Position numbers and translations under genes: made by a program
In this document: piece by piece, positions 15,571-24,363 of the stretch
Numbering within the stretch: the first letter of the stretch is position 1
Layout of the letters: each line of letters begins with the position of its first letter
The notes under the pieces: generated by a model
The model's database searches: none
Seen by the model: the letters and a program-made list of their open reading frames with translations, nothing else
Told to the model about the DNA's origin: nothing
Origin: Candidatus Schekmanbacteria bacterium
GTDB lineage: Bacteria; CSSED10-310; JACPHN01
NCBI GenBank assembly: GCA_016188575.1
Contig: JACPHN010000185.1
Location: forward strand, 1 to 27,881
Direction: 5' to 3'
DNA: 27,881 nucleotides

Positions 15571-16923
15571 ATGGCAGCGACAGGGCCCAGGCCATACGAG
15601 CTGATTCGGCGCAAACGCGATGGCCTGGAGCTCTCGGCGGCCGAGATCGCGGTTCTCGTTGACGGCTTCGTCAGCGGCGCCGTACCCGACTATCAGATGA
15701 GCGCCTTCCTCATGGCGGTTTTTTTCCGCGGGATGAGCGCCGCGGAGATCGCCACGCTGACGCGGGCGATGCGCGACAGCGGCGAGACGCTCGACCTTTC
15801 GAGCTTCGGCGGGCGCACCGCCGACAAGCACTCGACCGGGGGCGTCGGGGACAAGGTCAGTCTGGTTCTGGCTCCGCTCGCCGCCGCGGCGGGCCTCGTG
15901 GTGCCCATGATGAGCGGCCGCGGGCTCGGGCACACGGGTGGCACCATCGACAAGCTCGAGAGCATACCCGGGTTCGACACCGCGCTTTCCACGGACGCCT
16001 TTCTGCGCCAGCTCGACCAGATCGGCGTGGCCATGGTGGCGCAGAGCGACCGCCTCGCCCCGGCCGACCGCCGCATGTACGCCCTGCGCGACGTCACGGC
16101 CACAGTCGAGTCGATCCCGCTCATTGCGGCGAGCATCATGAGCAAGAAGCTCGCGGAAGGCTGCGACAACCTGGTCCTCGACGTGAAGTTTGGGCGCGGC
16201 GCCTTCATGCAGAAGATGGTGGATGCCGAGGCGCTGGCGCGCACCATGACCGCGATCGGCAACGCCAACGGCGTGCGCACGCGCGCGCTTCTTTCGTCGA
16301 TGGAACAACCCCTCGGTCTGGCTCTGGGAAATGCCGTCGAAGTGGAGGAAACGATTGCCTGCCTGCGCGGCGCCGGGCCGGCGGACCTGCGGGAGCTGAC
16401 GTTGCGGCTCGGCGCGGAGATGATGCTGCTTGCCGGGGTCGAGGCGAGCCGCGAAGCGGCCACCGCGCGCCTCGCCCGACTGCTCGACGACGGCAGTGCG
16501 CTGGAGCGATTCCGCGGCATGGTCGTCGCGCAGGGCGGCGACCCGGCCTACGTGGACGATCCACAGCGCTTTTATCGCCCCGCGGTGACGCTGCCGGTCG
16601 TCAGCCGCGCGCGCGGCGTGGTCGCCGGTATCGACACGCTCGAGGTCGGCCTGACGATCGTGGCGCTTGGCGGTGGACGCGCGCGCCTCTACGAGCCCAT
16701 CCGCCACGAAGTCGGAGTGCTCCTGAACCGCAAAGTCGGCGATGAAGTTGACGCGGGCGACGTGCTCGCGCAGGTGCTCGCGGCGACGTCGGCGGCCGCA
16801 GGCGAAGCGGTGCAGCGGCTGCAGGCGGCGATTGTCATTTCCGGAGCGCTGGACGCTGCCGGCCGCGGCGGTCAGCCACCCGCCGCGACGCCATTCATCC
16901 TCGATCTTCCGCAGCGGACCTGA
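15571..16923 (+). CDS. pdp: Pyrimidine-nucleoside (thymidine) phosphorylase
   Basis: This 450-residue enzyme splits thymidine, deoxyuridine or uridine with phosphate to base and (deoxy)ribose-1-phosphate. It has the family signature SGRGLGHTGGTIDKLESIPG at about 115-134, the phosphate-binding DKHSTGGVGD at 85-94, and SIPLIAASIMSKKLAEG. Wording such as VPDYQMSAFLMAVFFRGM is nearer to Bacillus-type Pdp than to E. coli DeoA, so broad pyrimidine specificity is likely. The ATG is 4 bases after the deoC stop, with GGAGG inside the deoC end. It feeds DeoC after isomerisation of deoxyribose-1-phosphate by a phosphopentomutase, which is not encoded here. No encapsulation helix is evident. Confidence 0.95.
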   Translation: MAATGPRPYELIRRKRDGLELSAAEIAVLVDGFVSGAVPDYQMSAFLMAVFFRGMSAAEIATLTRAMRDSGETLDLSSFGGRTADKHSTGGVGDKVSLVLAPLAAAAGLVVPMMSGRGLGHTGGTIDKLESIPGFDTALSTDAFLRQLDQIGVAMVAQSDRLAPADRRMYALRDVTATVESIPLIAASIMSKKLAEGCDNLVLDVKFGRGAFMQKMVDAEALARTMTAIGNANGVRTRALLSSMEQPLGLALGNAVEVEETIACLRGAGPADLRELTLRLGAEMMLLAGVEASREAATARLARLLDDGSALERFRGMVVAQGGDPAYVDDPQRFYRPAVTLPVVSRARGVVAGIDTLEVGLTIVALGGGRARLYEPIRHEVGVLLNRKVGDEVDAGDVLAQVLAATSAAAGEAVQRLQAAIVISGALDAAGRGGQPPAATPFILDLPQRT

Positions 16924-16926
16924 ATC

Positions 16927-17118
16927 ATGGGAGACGGGATTCGCAAACTATTTCTGCTGTTTCTCGCGGTCGTCTTGCTCGGCGTGGCGGTGCTGATTCT
17001 CAAAGGCGAAGGGTTCACGGAGGCGACCAATCTGGAATCAAACAAGAACTACTACCCGGACCCGGCGGCCAGGCCAGCGGCGGTGAGCGCACCCGCGCCG
17101 ACCCCGGCCAAGAGGTAG
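16927..17118 (+). CDS. Small single-pass membrane protein
   Basis: This 63-residue protein starts 3 bases after the phosphorylase stop and ends 2 bases before the ComEC ATG, so it is embedded in the operon. It has one hydrophobic helix (about 8-26, LFLLFLAVVLLGVAVLIL) and a Pro/Ala-rich polar tail that ends in Lys-Arg. No family is recognised. Its tight placement between nucleoside catabolism and ComEC suggests a partner of ComEC or a membrane anchor, but that is inference. Confidence 0.72.
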   Translation: MGDGIRKLFLLFLAVVLLGVAVLILKGEGFTEATNLESNKNYYPDPAARPAAVSAPAPTPAKR

Positions 17119-17120
17119 TG

Positions 17121-20100
17121 ATGCTGAGCTCCTTGCGCGCACTGGCGCAGACGGGCCGCGCGATCATCGCGCGCCTTCCGCGACCAGATCGCCACTGGTT
17201 CGACCGCACGATCAAGGTCGTGGCGCTGTCGTTTGTGGCGGGAATCGCGCTCGCCTTTCTCGTCCCCCTGCAAAACGGCCTGGCGCCGCTCAAACAAGCG
17301 GCCGCGCTTGTCGCTCTGGCGGCGGCGCTCGCGCTGGCGCTGCGCTCCTATCGCGTCGCCGGCCGGCTGCGGCGGCCGGTGCCGATCGCCCTTTTCGCTT
17401 TCTGCTCCGGCTTTTTCAACCTGCAGTATGCCGCGGACAGCTCCGGCTCCGGTCATCTGAGCGCCTACGCCAACGATGTCACCTACCTGCGGGAGGAGTC
17501 CACCGTCCGCGGGTGGATCAGCTTCGAGCCGGAGGTGCGCGATCACTACACGGTGATTCGCATCACCCCCTATCACGTCGTCGACGAGACCGGCACCCAC
17601 CAGATCGACCGCGGCTGGATCCAGGCTCGGGTCTATCCCACCGCGTCCAAGTTCTATCGCGAGGTCGAGTATGGCCAGCAGATCCAGGTGACCGGGGCGC
17701 TGTCGGAACCCGCTGTCGCCAACAATCCGGGTCAGTTCGACATGAAGACGTTTCTGGCGCACCAGGGATGCTTCGCGGAAATGTGGATCCGCAAAGACTT
17801 CCAGGTAACGCAGGTTGCCGGGCGCCGCGGCAACCCGATGCGGCGCCTGGCATTGGCGGTCCAGGAAGGCTTCGTCCGCGTCATCAAGAAGTCCGTTCCG
17901 TTTGAGGAGAGCGCGTTTCTCGGGGGTGTCCTCGTAGGTCTGCGCCAGGGGCTGCCGCGCCATACGCAGGATGCCATCCGCGCCGCCGGGCTGTTCCACG
18001 TGCTGGCGGTCAGCGGCCTGCACGTCACGATCGTGTCGCTGCTGTTCGCGACGCTGTTCCGCGCGGCGCGCCTGCCGCGCCGGCTGTCGGGTGTGCTCAT
18101 GATCCTGCTGCTGATCGTTTACACGTTTCTCACGGGGAGCCGGCCGGCGACGCTGCGCGCCGCATTGATGAACGGCTTTGCCGTGTTCTCCATGTACTTT
18201 TTCAATTCGGGGCTCGGCCAGTCCGCGCGCACGGGGCTGGCACTCTCGGCGCTGCTCATCCTGCTGGTCAACCCGCTGCTCCTGTTCGAGGCGGCTTTTC
18301 TCTTCTCCTATGCGTGCGTGATCTCGCTTGTCGTGCTGACGACTCCGGTCGATCGGTTTTTCCGCGAGACGGTCCACGGCGCGCTCGGGGCGTTCTTGTT
18401 CATCATCGGCACCTCGGCTGCCGCGGCGGCAGTGGCGAGCCTCAGGTTCCTGGCGCAGCCGTCGCTCAGCACCTGGATTTTTCCCGCCACATTCGGCGGT
18501 CTGCTGCTCGCCACGAGGCTGCGAAAGTCGGCAAGCGTGGGCTCCGGCCGGTTCGCGAACTTGCGCCTCTTCCTGGCGGCGCAAGCGGCGATAACGATCG
18601 TCATGATGCCGCTCACGGGTTTCTTTTTCGGCGCAATACCGCTCGCCGGGCCGATCGCCAACCTGCTCGGGCTGCCGCTGATCGGTGCGGTTGTGCAGGT
18701 CGGGATGCTGATGGGCGTCGCCGGCCTGATTCCAGAGCTGTTCGCGGGGATTCACCCCGCGCTCGGGCAGGCGGTCGAGTGGCTCCTGGCGCTGCCGTTC
18801 AACATGCTGCTCGCGCCCTTCGTGGCCCTGGGCATCCGGCCGTTCGTCGACAGTCCGGCGACCGTACTGGGCGCCGCCTCCTGGGCGCTGTCGCGGCTGT
18901 TCACGGACTGGGCGCGGCTCTGCTATGACTGGTTCCCGTATCCGAGCGTCGCGCGCCCGCCGACAGCCGGACTGGTGGGATACTACGCTCTGATTTTGCT
19001 GGTGCTGTTTCGCGATGGCGTGAGTCGCTACCTGGCGCTCAGCAGGCGCCGCATCGAGCTTTTGAGCCGCACCTCGGGCGTCCGCCCCCGCCTGTACGGA
19101 AGCGCCGTGCTTGCCGCCGCCGCCGCCGCAGTCGTGCTCATGGGAACGGCGCCATGGCGGCCCCAGCCGCTCAAACTTGTGGTCATGGACACGTCCGTAT
19201 TCGGGATGGGCGCGGGCGGGGCCATTGCCGTCCGCGCCCCGAGCGACGCGACGCTGCTGATCGATGCGGGGCCGTCGACGGTGTCATCGCGACGGGGCCC
19301 GCTCGAGCTGAATCTCGGCGAGCGCATCGTCGCCCCCGTGGTGCTTGCGCTGGGCGCCAAGGCGATCGACCTCGCGATGGTGTCATCGATCGAACCCGAC
19401 CACGTCGGCGGCTTTCCGGCGGTGCTCGACAGAATTCCGGTCAAACGCGTCGTCGACGCGTGGGGAACCGACCTCCCCGTGCCCATGGACGCGGTCGCGC
19501 CGGCAGGGGGAAAGCAGGAAAGCGGCGCCGCACTTTCACCCGAGGTGCTGGCGCAATGGACCGAGCTCTTCAGCCGTTTCGTCGCGGCCCTCGGCGATGA
19601 GGGAGCTGATGCCGGCAAGCAGGCCGATAGCACCCGCGCGGTCTACGAAAACTACGCGCGATACCGGCGCGCGATCGCGGCGCACGACGTCCCGCTGGCG
19701 CGAGGCCGGGCCGGCGAGGTGATCTTCTCGGAGGATCAGGGCGATGGCAAGGCGCTTGCGGTATCCGTCCTCGCGCCTCCGGTGGAGCGCTTTCGCGGCC
19801 GCTTCGCGACCGGCGCCAATTCGCTCGTGATCAAGATCACGTACGGAGACTTCTCGGCGCTCGTCACCGGTGACATCGGCCGGCAGACGGAGGACTGGCT
19901 GCTGAGAAACGCGCGGGCGGCGCTGCGCGCAAACGTGGTCGTGGTTCCCGCCCACGGCCATTCCTGGGCATCTTCGCCGGACTTCATCGCGGCGATCTCG
20001 CCCCAACTGGCCGTCGTTACCTATCACTACGACAAGCTATCGGCGGGCGACGTGCGCAAGACGGTGAAGCGCTTCACCGATCAGGGCATCACCTGCCTGA

Positions 20101-20201
20101 CGACCGGCGATACCGGCGCGATCACGATCACCTCGGACGGGTCGCGCCGTGCGGCGCAAGACGCCTTCACCTACTCCACCATGTACCCCGAAGACTCGTA
20201 A
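17121..20201 (+). CDS. comEC: ComEC/Rec2-family DNA uptake channel
   Basis: ComEC passes single-stranded DNA across the inner membrane. The 1026-residue protein has N-terminal membrane helices (about 30-115), an OB-like DUF4131 domain (about 125-240, with the NNPGQFDMKTFL motif), and a polytopic competence domain (about 255-660) with the hallmark HVLAVSGLHVT at about 293-303 and GSRPATLRAALM. The C-terminal metallo-beta-lactamase-like domain (about 685-1015) is recognisable from LLIDAGP, DHVGG, TGDIGR and PAHGHSWASS. However, the usual SHxDxDHxGG reads SSIEPDHVGG and PHHG reads PAHG, so metal ligands are lost. It carries an insertion of about 80 residues after DHVGG. ATG 17121 is preferred (AGAGG upstream); a GTG at 17118 is adjacent. 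Confidence 0.95.
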   Translation: MLSSLRALAQTGRAIIARLPRPDRHWFDRTIKVVALSFVAGIALAFLVPLQNGLAPLKQAAALVALAAALALALRSYRVAGRLRRPVPIALFAFCSGFFNLQYAADSSGSGHLSAYANDVTYLREESTVRGWISFEPEVRDHYTVIRITPYHVVDETGTHQIDRGWIQARVYPTASKFYREVEYGQQIQVTGALSEPAVANNPGQFDMKTFLAHQGCFAEMWIRKDFQVTQVAGRRGNPMRRLALAVQEGFVRVIKKSVPFEESAFLGGVLVGLRQGLPRHTQDAIRAAGLFHVLAVSGLHVTIVSLLFATLFRAARLPRRLSGVLMILLLIVYTFLTGSRPATLRAALMNGFAVFSMYFFNSGLGQSARTGLALSALLILLVNPLLLFEAAFLFSYACVISLVVLTTPVDRFFRETVHGALGAFLFIIGTSAAAAAVASLRFLAQPSLSTWIFPATFGGLLLATRLRKSASVGSGRFANLRLFLAAQAAITIVMMPLTGFFFGAIPLAGPIANLLGLPLIGAVVQVGMLMGVAGLIPELFAGIHPALGQAVEWLLALPFNMLLAPFVALGIRPFVDSPATVLGAASWALSRLFTDWARLCYDWFPYPSVARPPTAGLVGYYALILLVLFRDGVSRYLALSRRRIELLSRTSGVRPRLYGSAVLAAAAAAVVLMGTAPWRPQPLKLVVMDTSVFGMGAGGAIAVRAPSDATLLIDAGPSTVSSRRGPLELNLGERIVAPVVLALGAKAIDLAMVSSIEPDHVGGFPAVLDRIPVKRVVDAWGTDLPVPMDAVAPAGGKQESGAALSPEVLAQWTELFSRFVAALGDEGADAGKQADSTRAVYENYARYRRAIAAHDVPLARGRAGEVIFSEDQGDGKALAVSVLAPPVERFRGRFATGANSLVIKITYGDFSALVTGDIGRQTEDWLLRNARAALRANVVVVPAHGHSWASSPDFIAAISPQLAVVTYHYDKLSAGDVRKTVKRFTDQGITCLTTGDTGAITITSDGSRRAAQDAFTYSTMYPEDS

Positions 20202-20226
20202 CCGGCGACGGCGGAGGCGAGCTCCC

Positions 20227-20694
20227 ATGATCATCCTGAGATTTCGAGCTCACGAGCTGGTCCTCGGCGGAATTCTGGTCGCCGTCGCTGCGGCCGGGTT
20301 GGCGGCGAGCGCGGTCACCGCGGTCACCCGGTATCGTCCGACCCGGTCCGTGGAGACCCCTGCACTCGGCCCGGCGCTTGTCCTCACGCAGGCCAGAGAC
20401 CTGGCCCCGACCTTCGCGCCAGCCGCTGCCCCGGGGACCTACGAATACGAACCCGTGCGGCGACTGCCGCCAGCAGCACTGGAGCGTCTTCTCGAGCGCT
20501 ACAAAATCGACGTGAACACCGCGGCACTGGAAGATCTACAGCGCCTGCCCGGAATCGGCCCCGGCAAGGCGAAAGCCATACTCGAATACAAGCAGGAACA
20601 TGGGCGATTTCGTTCGCTGGACGATCTCGATGAGGTGCCGGGAATCAGTCAGGCGACGATTGAGCGATTGGCGACCCACGCAACCGTCCGCTAA
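20227..20694 (+). CDS. ComEA-like helix-hairpin-helix DNA-binding protein
   Basis: The 155-residue product has one N-terminal membrane helix (about 12-34), a Pro/Ala-rich linker and a C-terminal double helix-hairpin-helix domain (about 95-152) with the classic DVNTAALEDLQRLPGIGPGKA and a second GISQATIERL turn. This is the ComEA plan: a membrane-tethered periplasmic protein that binds double-stranded DNA and hands it to ComEC. The start ATG at 20227 has GGAGG 9 bases upstream; an open frame begins earlier inside comEC but lacks a site. It is 25 bp after comEC, supporting a joint DNA-uptake function. Confidence 0.93.
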   Translation: MIILRFRAHELVLGGILVAVAAAGLAASAVTAVTRYRPTRSVETPALGPALVLTQARDLAPTFAPAAAPGTYEYEPVRRLPPAALERLLERYKIDVNTAALEDLQRLPGIGPGKAKAILEYKQEHGRFRSLDDLDEVPGISQATIERLATHATVR

Positions 20695-20765
20695 ATGGCG
20701 GAAAGGAATTCTCGGGATATCGAAGCAGCGACTCCTGTGGCGCACTGGCACAAAGGTAGGATCAG

Positions 20766-21788
20766 ATGAATCGGCTAGGCGTGATCACCAACCCCAACTC
20801 GAAGAAGAACCGCCATCAGCACAACCGCGCCGAGAAGCTCCAGCGCATCGTCGGCGACCGCGGAACCGTGGTGCAGACTGCATGCGTCGAAGAGATCGGG
20901 CCGGCGCTGGACCGCTTCGACCAGGAGGGTGTCGACTGCTGGGTGAGCGACGGCGGCGACGGCGCGTTTCACTGGCTGATCAACACCGCCCTGCGTGAAC
21001 GGCCGGGCGCGTTGCCGCTGGTGCTTCCCGCCAATGGCGGCACCATCGACTTTGTGGCCAAGAAGGCCGGTATCCGCGGACAGTGCGAGGACATCTTGCG
21101 CGAGCTGAGCGCGGTGTGCGGCGGCGCGCGAGCGTTTCCCGTCGTCCACGTAGGAAGCCTCGTGCTCGAGGGAACGATGGCGTCCGGGGCACCTTTTCGG
21201 CGCTACGGTTTCGCCTGCGCGGCGGGCGGCATCGGCCAACGCTTCTTCGACAAGTACTACGAGCATCTCCGGCCGGGACCCGTGACCATCCTGCGGGTCG
21301 TGGGGCGAGCCGTCGGCTCTCTGGTGCTCTGGAAGCTCGGCGCGGCGCACGTCGACCCGCGCGCCGGCCGTTACGCGCGCGAGATCTTTCGACCGACGCA
21401 GGCCGAGGTGCGGATCGACGGCGAGAAAGTGCCATCGACTACCCATGGGGCGATCCATGCGGGCGCCATCAACGTCAATCTCGGCGGGGTCTTTCAGGTC
21501 TTTCCGTTGGCCAGGCAGGACGGCCGCCTGCATTTCCAGGCCGGCACCATCACGCCGCTGGAGATGGTAAAGAACCTGCCGAACCTGTGGCGCGGTGAGC
21601 GCATCGCGAGCCGTGGCCTGGTCGAGACGGCCGGAACCCTGATGACCATCGCCGCGGCCAGCCCGGAGGACCTGTCACCGGTTCTCGACGGTGAGATTTT
21701 TTCGGGTCTTCGCGAGCTGTCCATCAGGGTCGGACCTACTTTCCCGATCCCGGCAGTGCGCCCCCGCGCCGGCGGCATACCGGAGTAG
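20766..21788 (+). CDS. Diacylglycerol kinase catalytic-domain-like protein
   Basis: This 340-residue protein follows the DAGK/LCB5 lipid-kinase plan: an N-terminal GVITNPNSKKNR, a nucleotide-binding block SDGGDGAFHW at 61-70 and LPANGGTIDFVAKKAG at about 86-101, then a beta-rich C-terminal domain (about 130-330) including RYGFACAAGGIG. The usual GGDGT reads GGDGA (63-67) and GTxND reads GTIDF, so it may bind nucleotide without normal kinase activity or use an unusual substrate. It lies 71 bp after the ComEA-like gene and probably ends the operon. Possible jobs are phosphorylation of diacylglycerol or another lipid alcohol; a link to the DNA-uptake genes is not obvious. Confidence 0.85.
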   Translation: MNRLGVITNPNSKKNRHQHNRAEKLQRIVGDRGTVVQTACVEEIGPALDRFDQEGVDCWVSDGGDGAFHWLINTALRERPGALPLVLPANGGTIDFVAKKAGIRGQCEDILRELSAVCGGARAFPVVHVGSLVLEGTMASGAPFRRYGFACAAGGIGQRFFDKYYEHLRPGPVTILRVVGRAVGSLVLWKLGAAHVDPRAGRYAREIFRPTQAEVRIDGEKVPSTTHGAIHAGAINVNLGGVFQVFPLARQDGRLHFQAGTITPLEMVKNLPNLWRGERIASRGLVETAGTLMTIAAASPEDLSPVLDGEIFSGLRELSIRVGPTFPIPAVRPRAGGIPE

Positions 21789-21818
21789 CGCGGGCGGGGG
21801 CGCGATGGTCCACCTCGC

Positions 21819-22928
21819 CTACAGGATCTTCTTGATCGCCCGGCAACCCAGGCGTTCCCACTGCGGCATACAAAGTCCCTCGGCGCACGTGAAACCCGTG
21901 GAGCACGGCACCGAGTCGTCGCAGGCCTGTGCGCAGACCTGCTCTGAGTCGATCGTCACGCAGCTACCGCCGCCCGCGCAGTCATGGTCCTCGTCGCACG
22001 ACTCGCACTGGCTCTGCACCCGGCTGTTCGGGTCGCAGAAGTCAAAGTCGCAGAGCTGGCGGAGATACGAGTTCTCCTCGTAGACGCAAAGGGTGCGGTA
22101 AGCGTCGTGGTCCTGCCATCCGCAGAACTTCTCGCTGTCGGATTCGCCCAGCAGGTCCGGATCGGTCTCGGCCAGCGACGCCAGGTAGTCGTTTCCCCAG
22201 TTTGGTCCCCAGAAGTGCTCGGTGTTGCCATCGTAGGTCACCGCGGTAGTGCCGTTCAGCGGGTCGTGATAGTTGCCCAGGTTGCGGTTCGCGAAGATCT
22301 GGACGTCTTCTTCGGCGCCGTCATCATCGCACCAATCTGCCGAGGGGTCCCCGTTGAGCGGATCGACGTGACGGCATTCCGCGAGCTGCACGTAGTTGGC
22401 GTGCTTGGCGAGCGCCACGAAGATGAACGGCCGGCCCAGGGTTTCGCCGTACCAGTGAACATCGCTGAGGTCCGCCCAGCCCGAATCGTCCGTGTGCGCA
22501 TAATGCGCCGAAGTGAAGAGCGAGCGCACTTGCCATCGGTCGGATTCCTTCCACTCGACCTGGACGACGATGAACTCCGTGTCGCCGTAGTGCCAGCCGG
22601 GCACCGTGTCCATTTCGCGGAAGTAGGACAGCGCGTAGAAGATGCGCGCCGAGCGGGTTCCGGTCGGCTTGACGGCCCAGTACGGCCGGCGATCTTCGGC
22701 CCACTCCAGGTTATCGAAGACGAGCCGCGGCTGGAAGGCGTACGCGAGCTTGAATTCACAGTCGTCGTCGAGGGTGTCGTGATCGTTATCCACAACGGCC
22801 GCGGCGGTGCACTGCGCCCAGGTGTAGTCAACGCGCTTGCCTACCTCGGCGCTGGCGCCAGGGCGCGGCGAGGCTGCGGCGACGATGATGGCGGCGAATA
22901 CAGAATAGCGGAGGATGGATGAGCTCAT
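21819..22928 (-). CDS. Secreted Vps62-like protein with Cys-rich C-terminus
   Basis: The start at 22928 is chosen for GGGAGC six bases upstream; the product has 369 residues with a signal peptide (about 1-27, ASA cleavage). Near the N-terminus DNDHDTLDDDCEFKLAYAFQP resembles the opening of bacterial Vps62-like secreted proteins (acidic loop, then LA..F.P.L), and FVALAKHANY at about 169-179 fits that family's histidine motif. Residues about 293-353 contain over a dozen cysteines in EGF/stigma-like spacing (CESCDEDHDCAGGGSC, CSTGFTCAEGLC), a pattern common in secreted myxobacterial proteins. It probably acts outside the cell; function is unknown. It is convergent with the DAGK-like gene. Confidence 0.8.
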   Translation of the reverse strand: MSSSILRYSVFAAIIVAAASPRPGASAEVGKRVDYTWAQCTAAAVVDNDHDTLDDDCEFKLAYAFQPRLVFDNLEWAEDRRPYWAVKPTGTRSARIFYALSYFREMDTVPGWHYGDTEFIVVQVEWKESDRWQVRSLFTSAHYAHTDDSGWADLSDVHWYGETLGRPFIFVALAKHANYVQLAECRHVDPLNGDPSADWCDDDGAEEDVQIFANRNLGNYHDPLNGTTAVTYDGNTEHFWGPNWGNDYLASLAETDPDLLGESDSEKFCGWQDHDAYRTLCVYEENSYLRQLCDFDFCDPNSRVQSQCESCDEDHDCAGGGSCVTIDSEQVCAQACDDSVPCSTGFTCAEGLCMPQWERLGCRAIKKIL

Positions 22929-23151
22929 GTTTTTGCTCCCAGGCCGTGGCGTGAAAAGAATTATTCGCGACGATACGCGGCTAGCGAGTGCAAGAGCATT
23001 GCCAACTCGCGCGTCTGGCGCGAAAGCGCGGGAGCAAGGTCTCAGGGAGCTGGGGCGGCAGGAACCGCCGGGCGGAGGGCGCACGGCGTAGTGCAATCTG
23101 CACAACCTGCGCGCCCCGTTGTGTCGGCGGCACGCCACTGGCGAGATGGCG

Positions 23152-24363
23152 TTATGGCACCTGGTTCGAAGGCGCCTGCTGCGCTTGTATCTCGCTCAGC
23201 AGTCGGGTCGCCTCGCTGTGATTGTGGCTGCCTGGGGCGCTGATCGAGGCGGCGGCAAGAGCGAACCGTTCGGCGCTACTCCAATCTTGCCGCATGGCAC
23301 ACGCCAGTGCCGCGTTCAACACGGGCTCCGGCCGCATCGGCGCGCGCTCGAGGGCGCTCAGGAGATATTCGTGCGCCTCGGCCGGACGCCCGGCGTGCAT
23401 GAGAAGCTGCCCCATGGCATTGAAGGGCAAGAAGACGTCGCCCGCCCGAGCAATGGAATCGGCGAGCGCTTTTTCCGCGGCATCGTAGAGTCGCGCCGCG
23501 AGATATAGCTCACCGAGTCGATAATGCGCTTCCCAACCCTGTGGCTCGCGCCGAGCGGCATTGGCGAAGGCCTGCTCCGCCTCCTCGAACTTGCCGAGCG
23601 CCAGCGCACTTTCTCCGGCCCGCAGCCAGTCGCGTTCCCCCCCGCGCTGTTCGGCGAGAGCGCGAGCGTGGACATGAGCATCGCCTGGTGACTCACAGGT
23701 CAGGTACACGTCGAACAGCTCTTCTCGCAATTGCAATGCGCGTGGATTGACTTTTAGCGCACCTTCATAGAGCGTAATCAGTTGCTCCAGGTGCCCTGAG
23801 CGGCGGTAGAGCGATCCCAACGTCAGGCACGCGGGCAAGTGGAGAGGATTGATCCTGAGCGTGGCCACCAAAGCGGAAATGGCCTCTTGTAGCTTCCCGC
23901 GGAGGGCCAGGACGAGGCTCTTTTCGTACAGCGCGGCATCGGAGTCCGGGTTGATCTCCAGAGCGCGGGCGAGCTCGTTTGCGGCCAGATCGAGATTACC
24001 GAGGCGGCAGTGGCAAACCCCGAGGTTGAGGTGAGCACCCTCCGAGGCGTCGTTTCGCGCCACTGCCGCCTGCAGAATCGGCAGTGCTTCGGCAGCTCGC
24101 CTGGCGGCGAGCAGCCCGGCGCCGAGGAGCTCCTGCGCCTCCGGGGACGCCGGGAAGCGCTCCAAGACCTGCTTGATCCGAGAGATGGCGCGCTCCTTGT
24201 CGCCATTCATGTCGAGACCGTCGAGGCGCGCGAGCCATAACTGAACGTCGGGGCTTTCCGGATGCTCCCGCTCCAGCGCCAGAAAGAGCGAGCGCGCGCC
24301 GCCGAGATTGCCACGTTCCAGAAGGGAGCGTCCCTCGCCGATCGCTGCGGTTATTGCTTGCAT
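23152..24363 (-). CDS. Tetratricopeptide-repeat protein
   Basis: This 403-residue protein is made almost wholly of TPR-type helical repeats, from about residue 5 to 390, with typical W/L-G-Y-A-F-A-P positions (for example GAHLNLGVCHCRLGNLDLAANELARAL and AHYRLGELYLAARLYDAAEKAL spans). No signal peptide or membrane segment is seen, so it is a cytoplasmic scaffold or chaperone-like adaptor. The start ATG 24363 has GGAGG 5 bases upstream; the frame stays open into the neighbouring gene, which I treat as chance. It is 58 bp downstream of the LysM/Ala-rich gene on the same strand and may help its secretion or assembly. Confidence 0.86.
   Translation of the reverse strand: MQAITAAIGEGRSLLERGNLGGARSLFLALEREHPESPDVQLWLARLDGLDMNGDKERAISRIKQVLERFPASPEAQELLGAGLLAARRAAEALPILQAAVARNDASEGAHLNLGVCHCRLGNLDLAANELARALEINPDSDAALYEKSLVLALRGKLQEAISALVATLRINPLHLPACLTLGSLYRRSGHLEQLITLYEGALKVNPRALQLREELFDVYLTCESPGDAHVHARALAEQRGGERDWLRAGESALALGKFEEAEQAFANAARREPQGWEAHYRLGELYLAARLYDAAEKALADSIARAGDVFLPFNAMGQLLMHAGRPAEAHEYLLSALERAPMRPEPVLNAALACAMRQDWSSAERFALAAASISAPGSHNHSEATRLLSEIQAQQAPSNQVP

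Noticed and set aside
15427-16707. Minus-strand open frame of 426 codons
   Set aside because: It is antisense to the pyrimidine-nucleoside phosphorylase, whose signature motifs are intact.
17052-18755. Minus-strand open frame of 567 codons
   Set aside because: It is a GC-codon shadow of comEC, rich in Arg, Gln and Glu, without family similarity.
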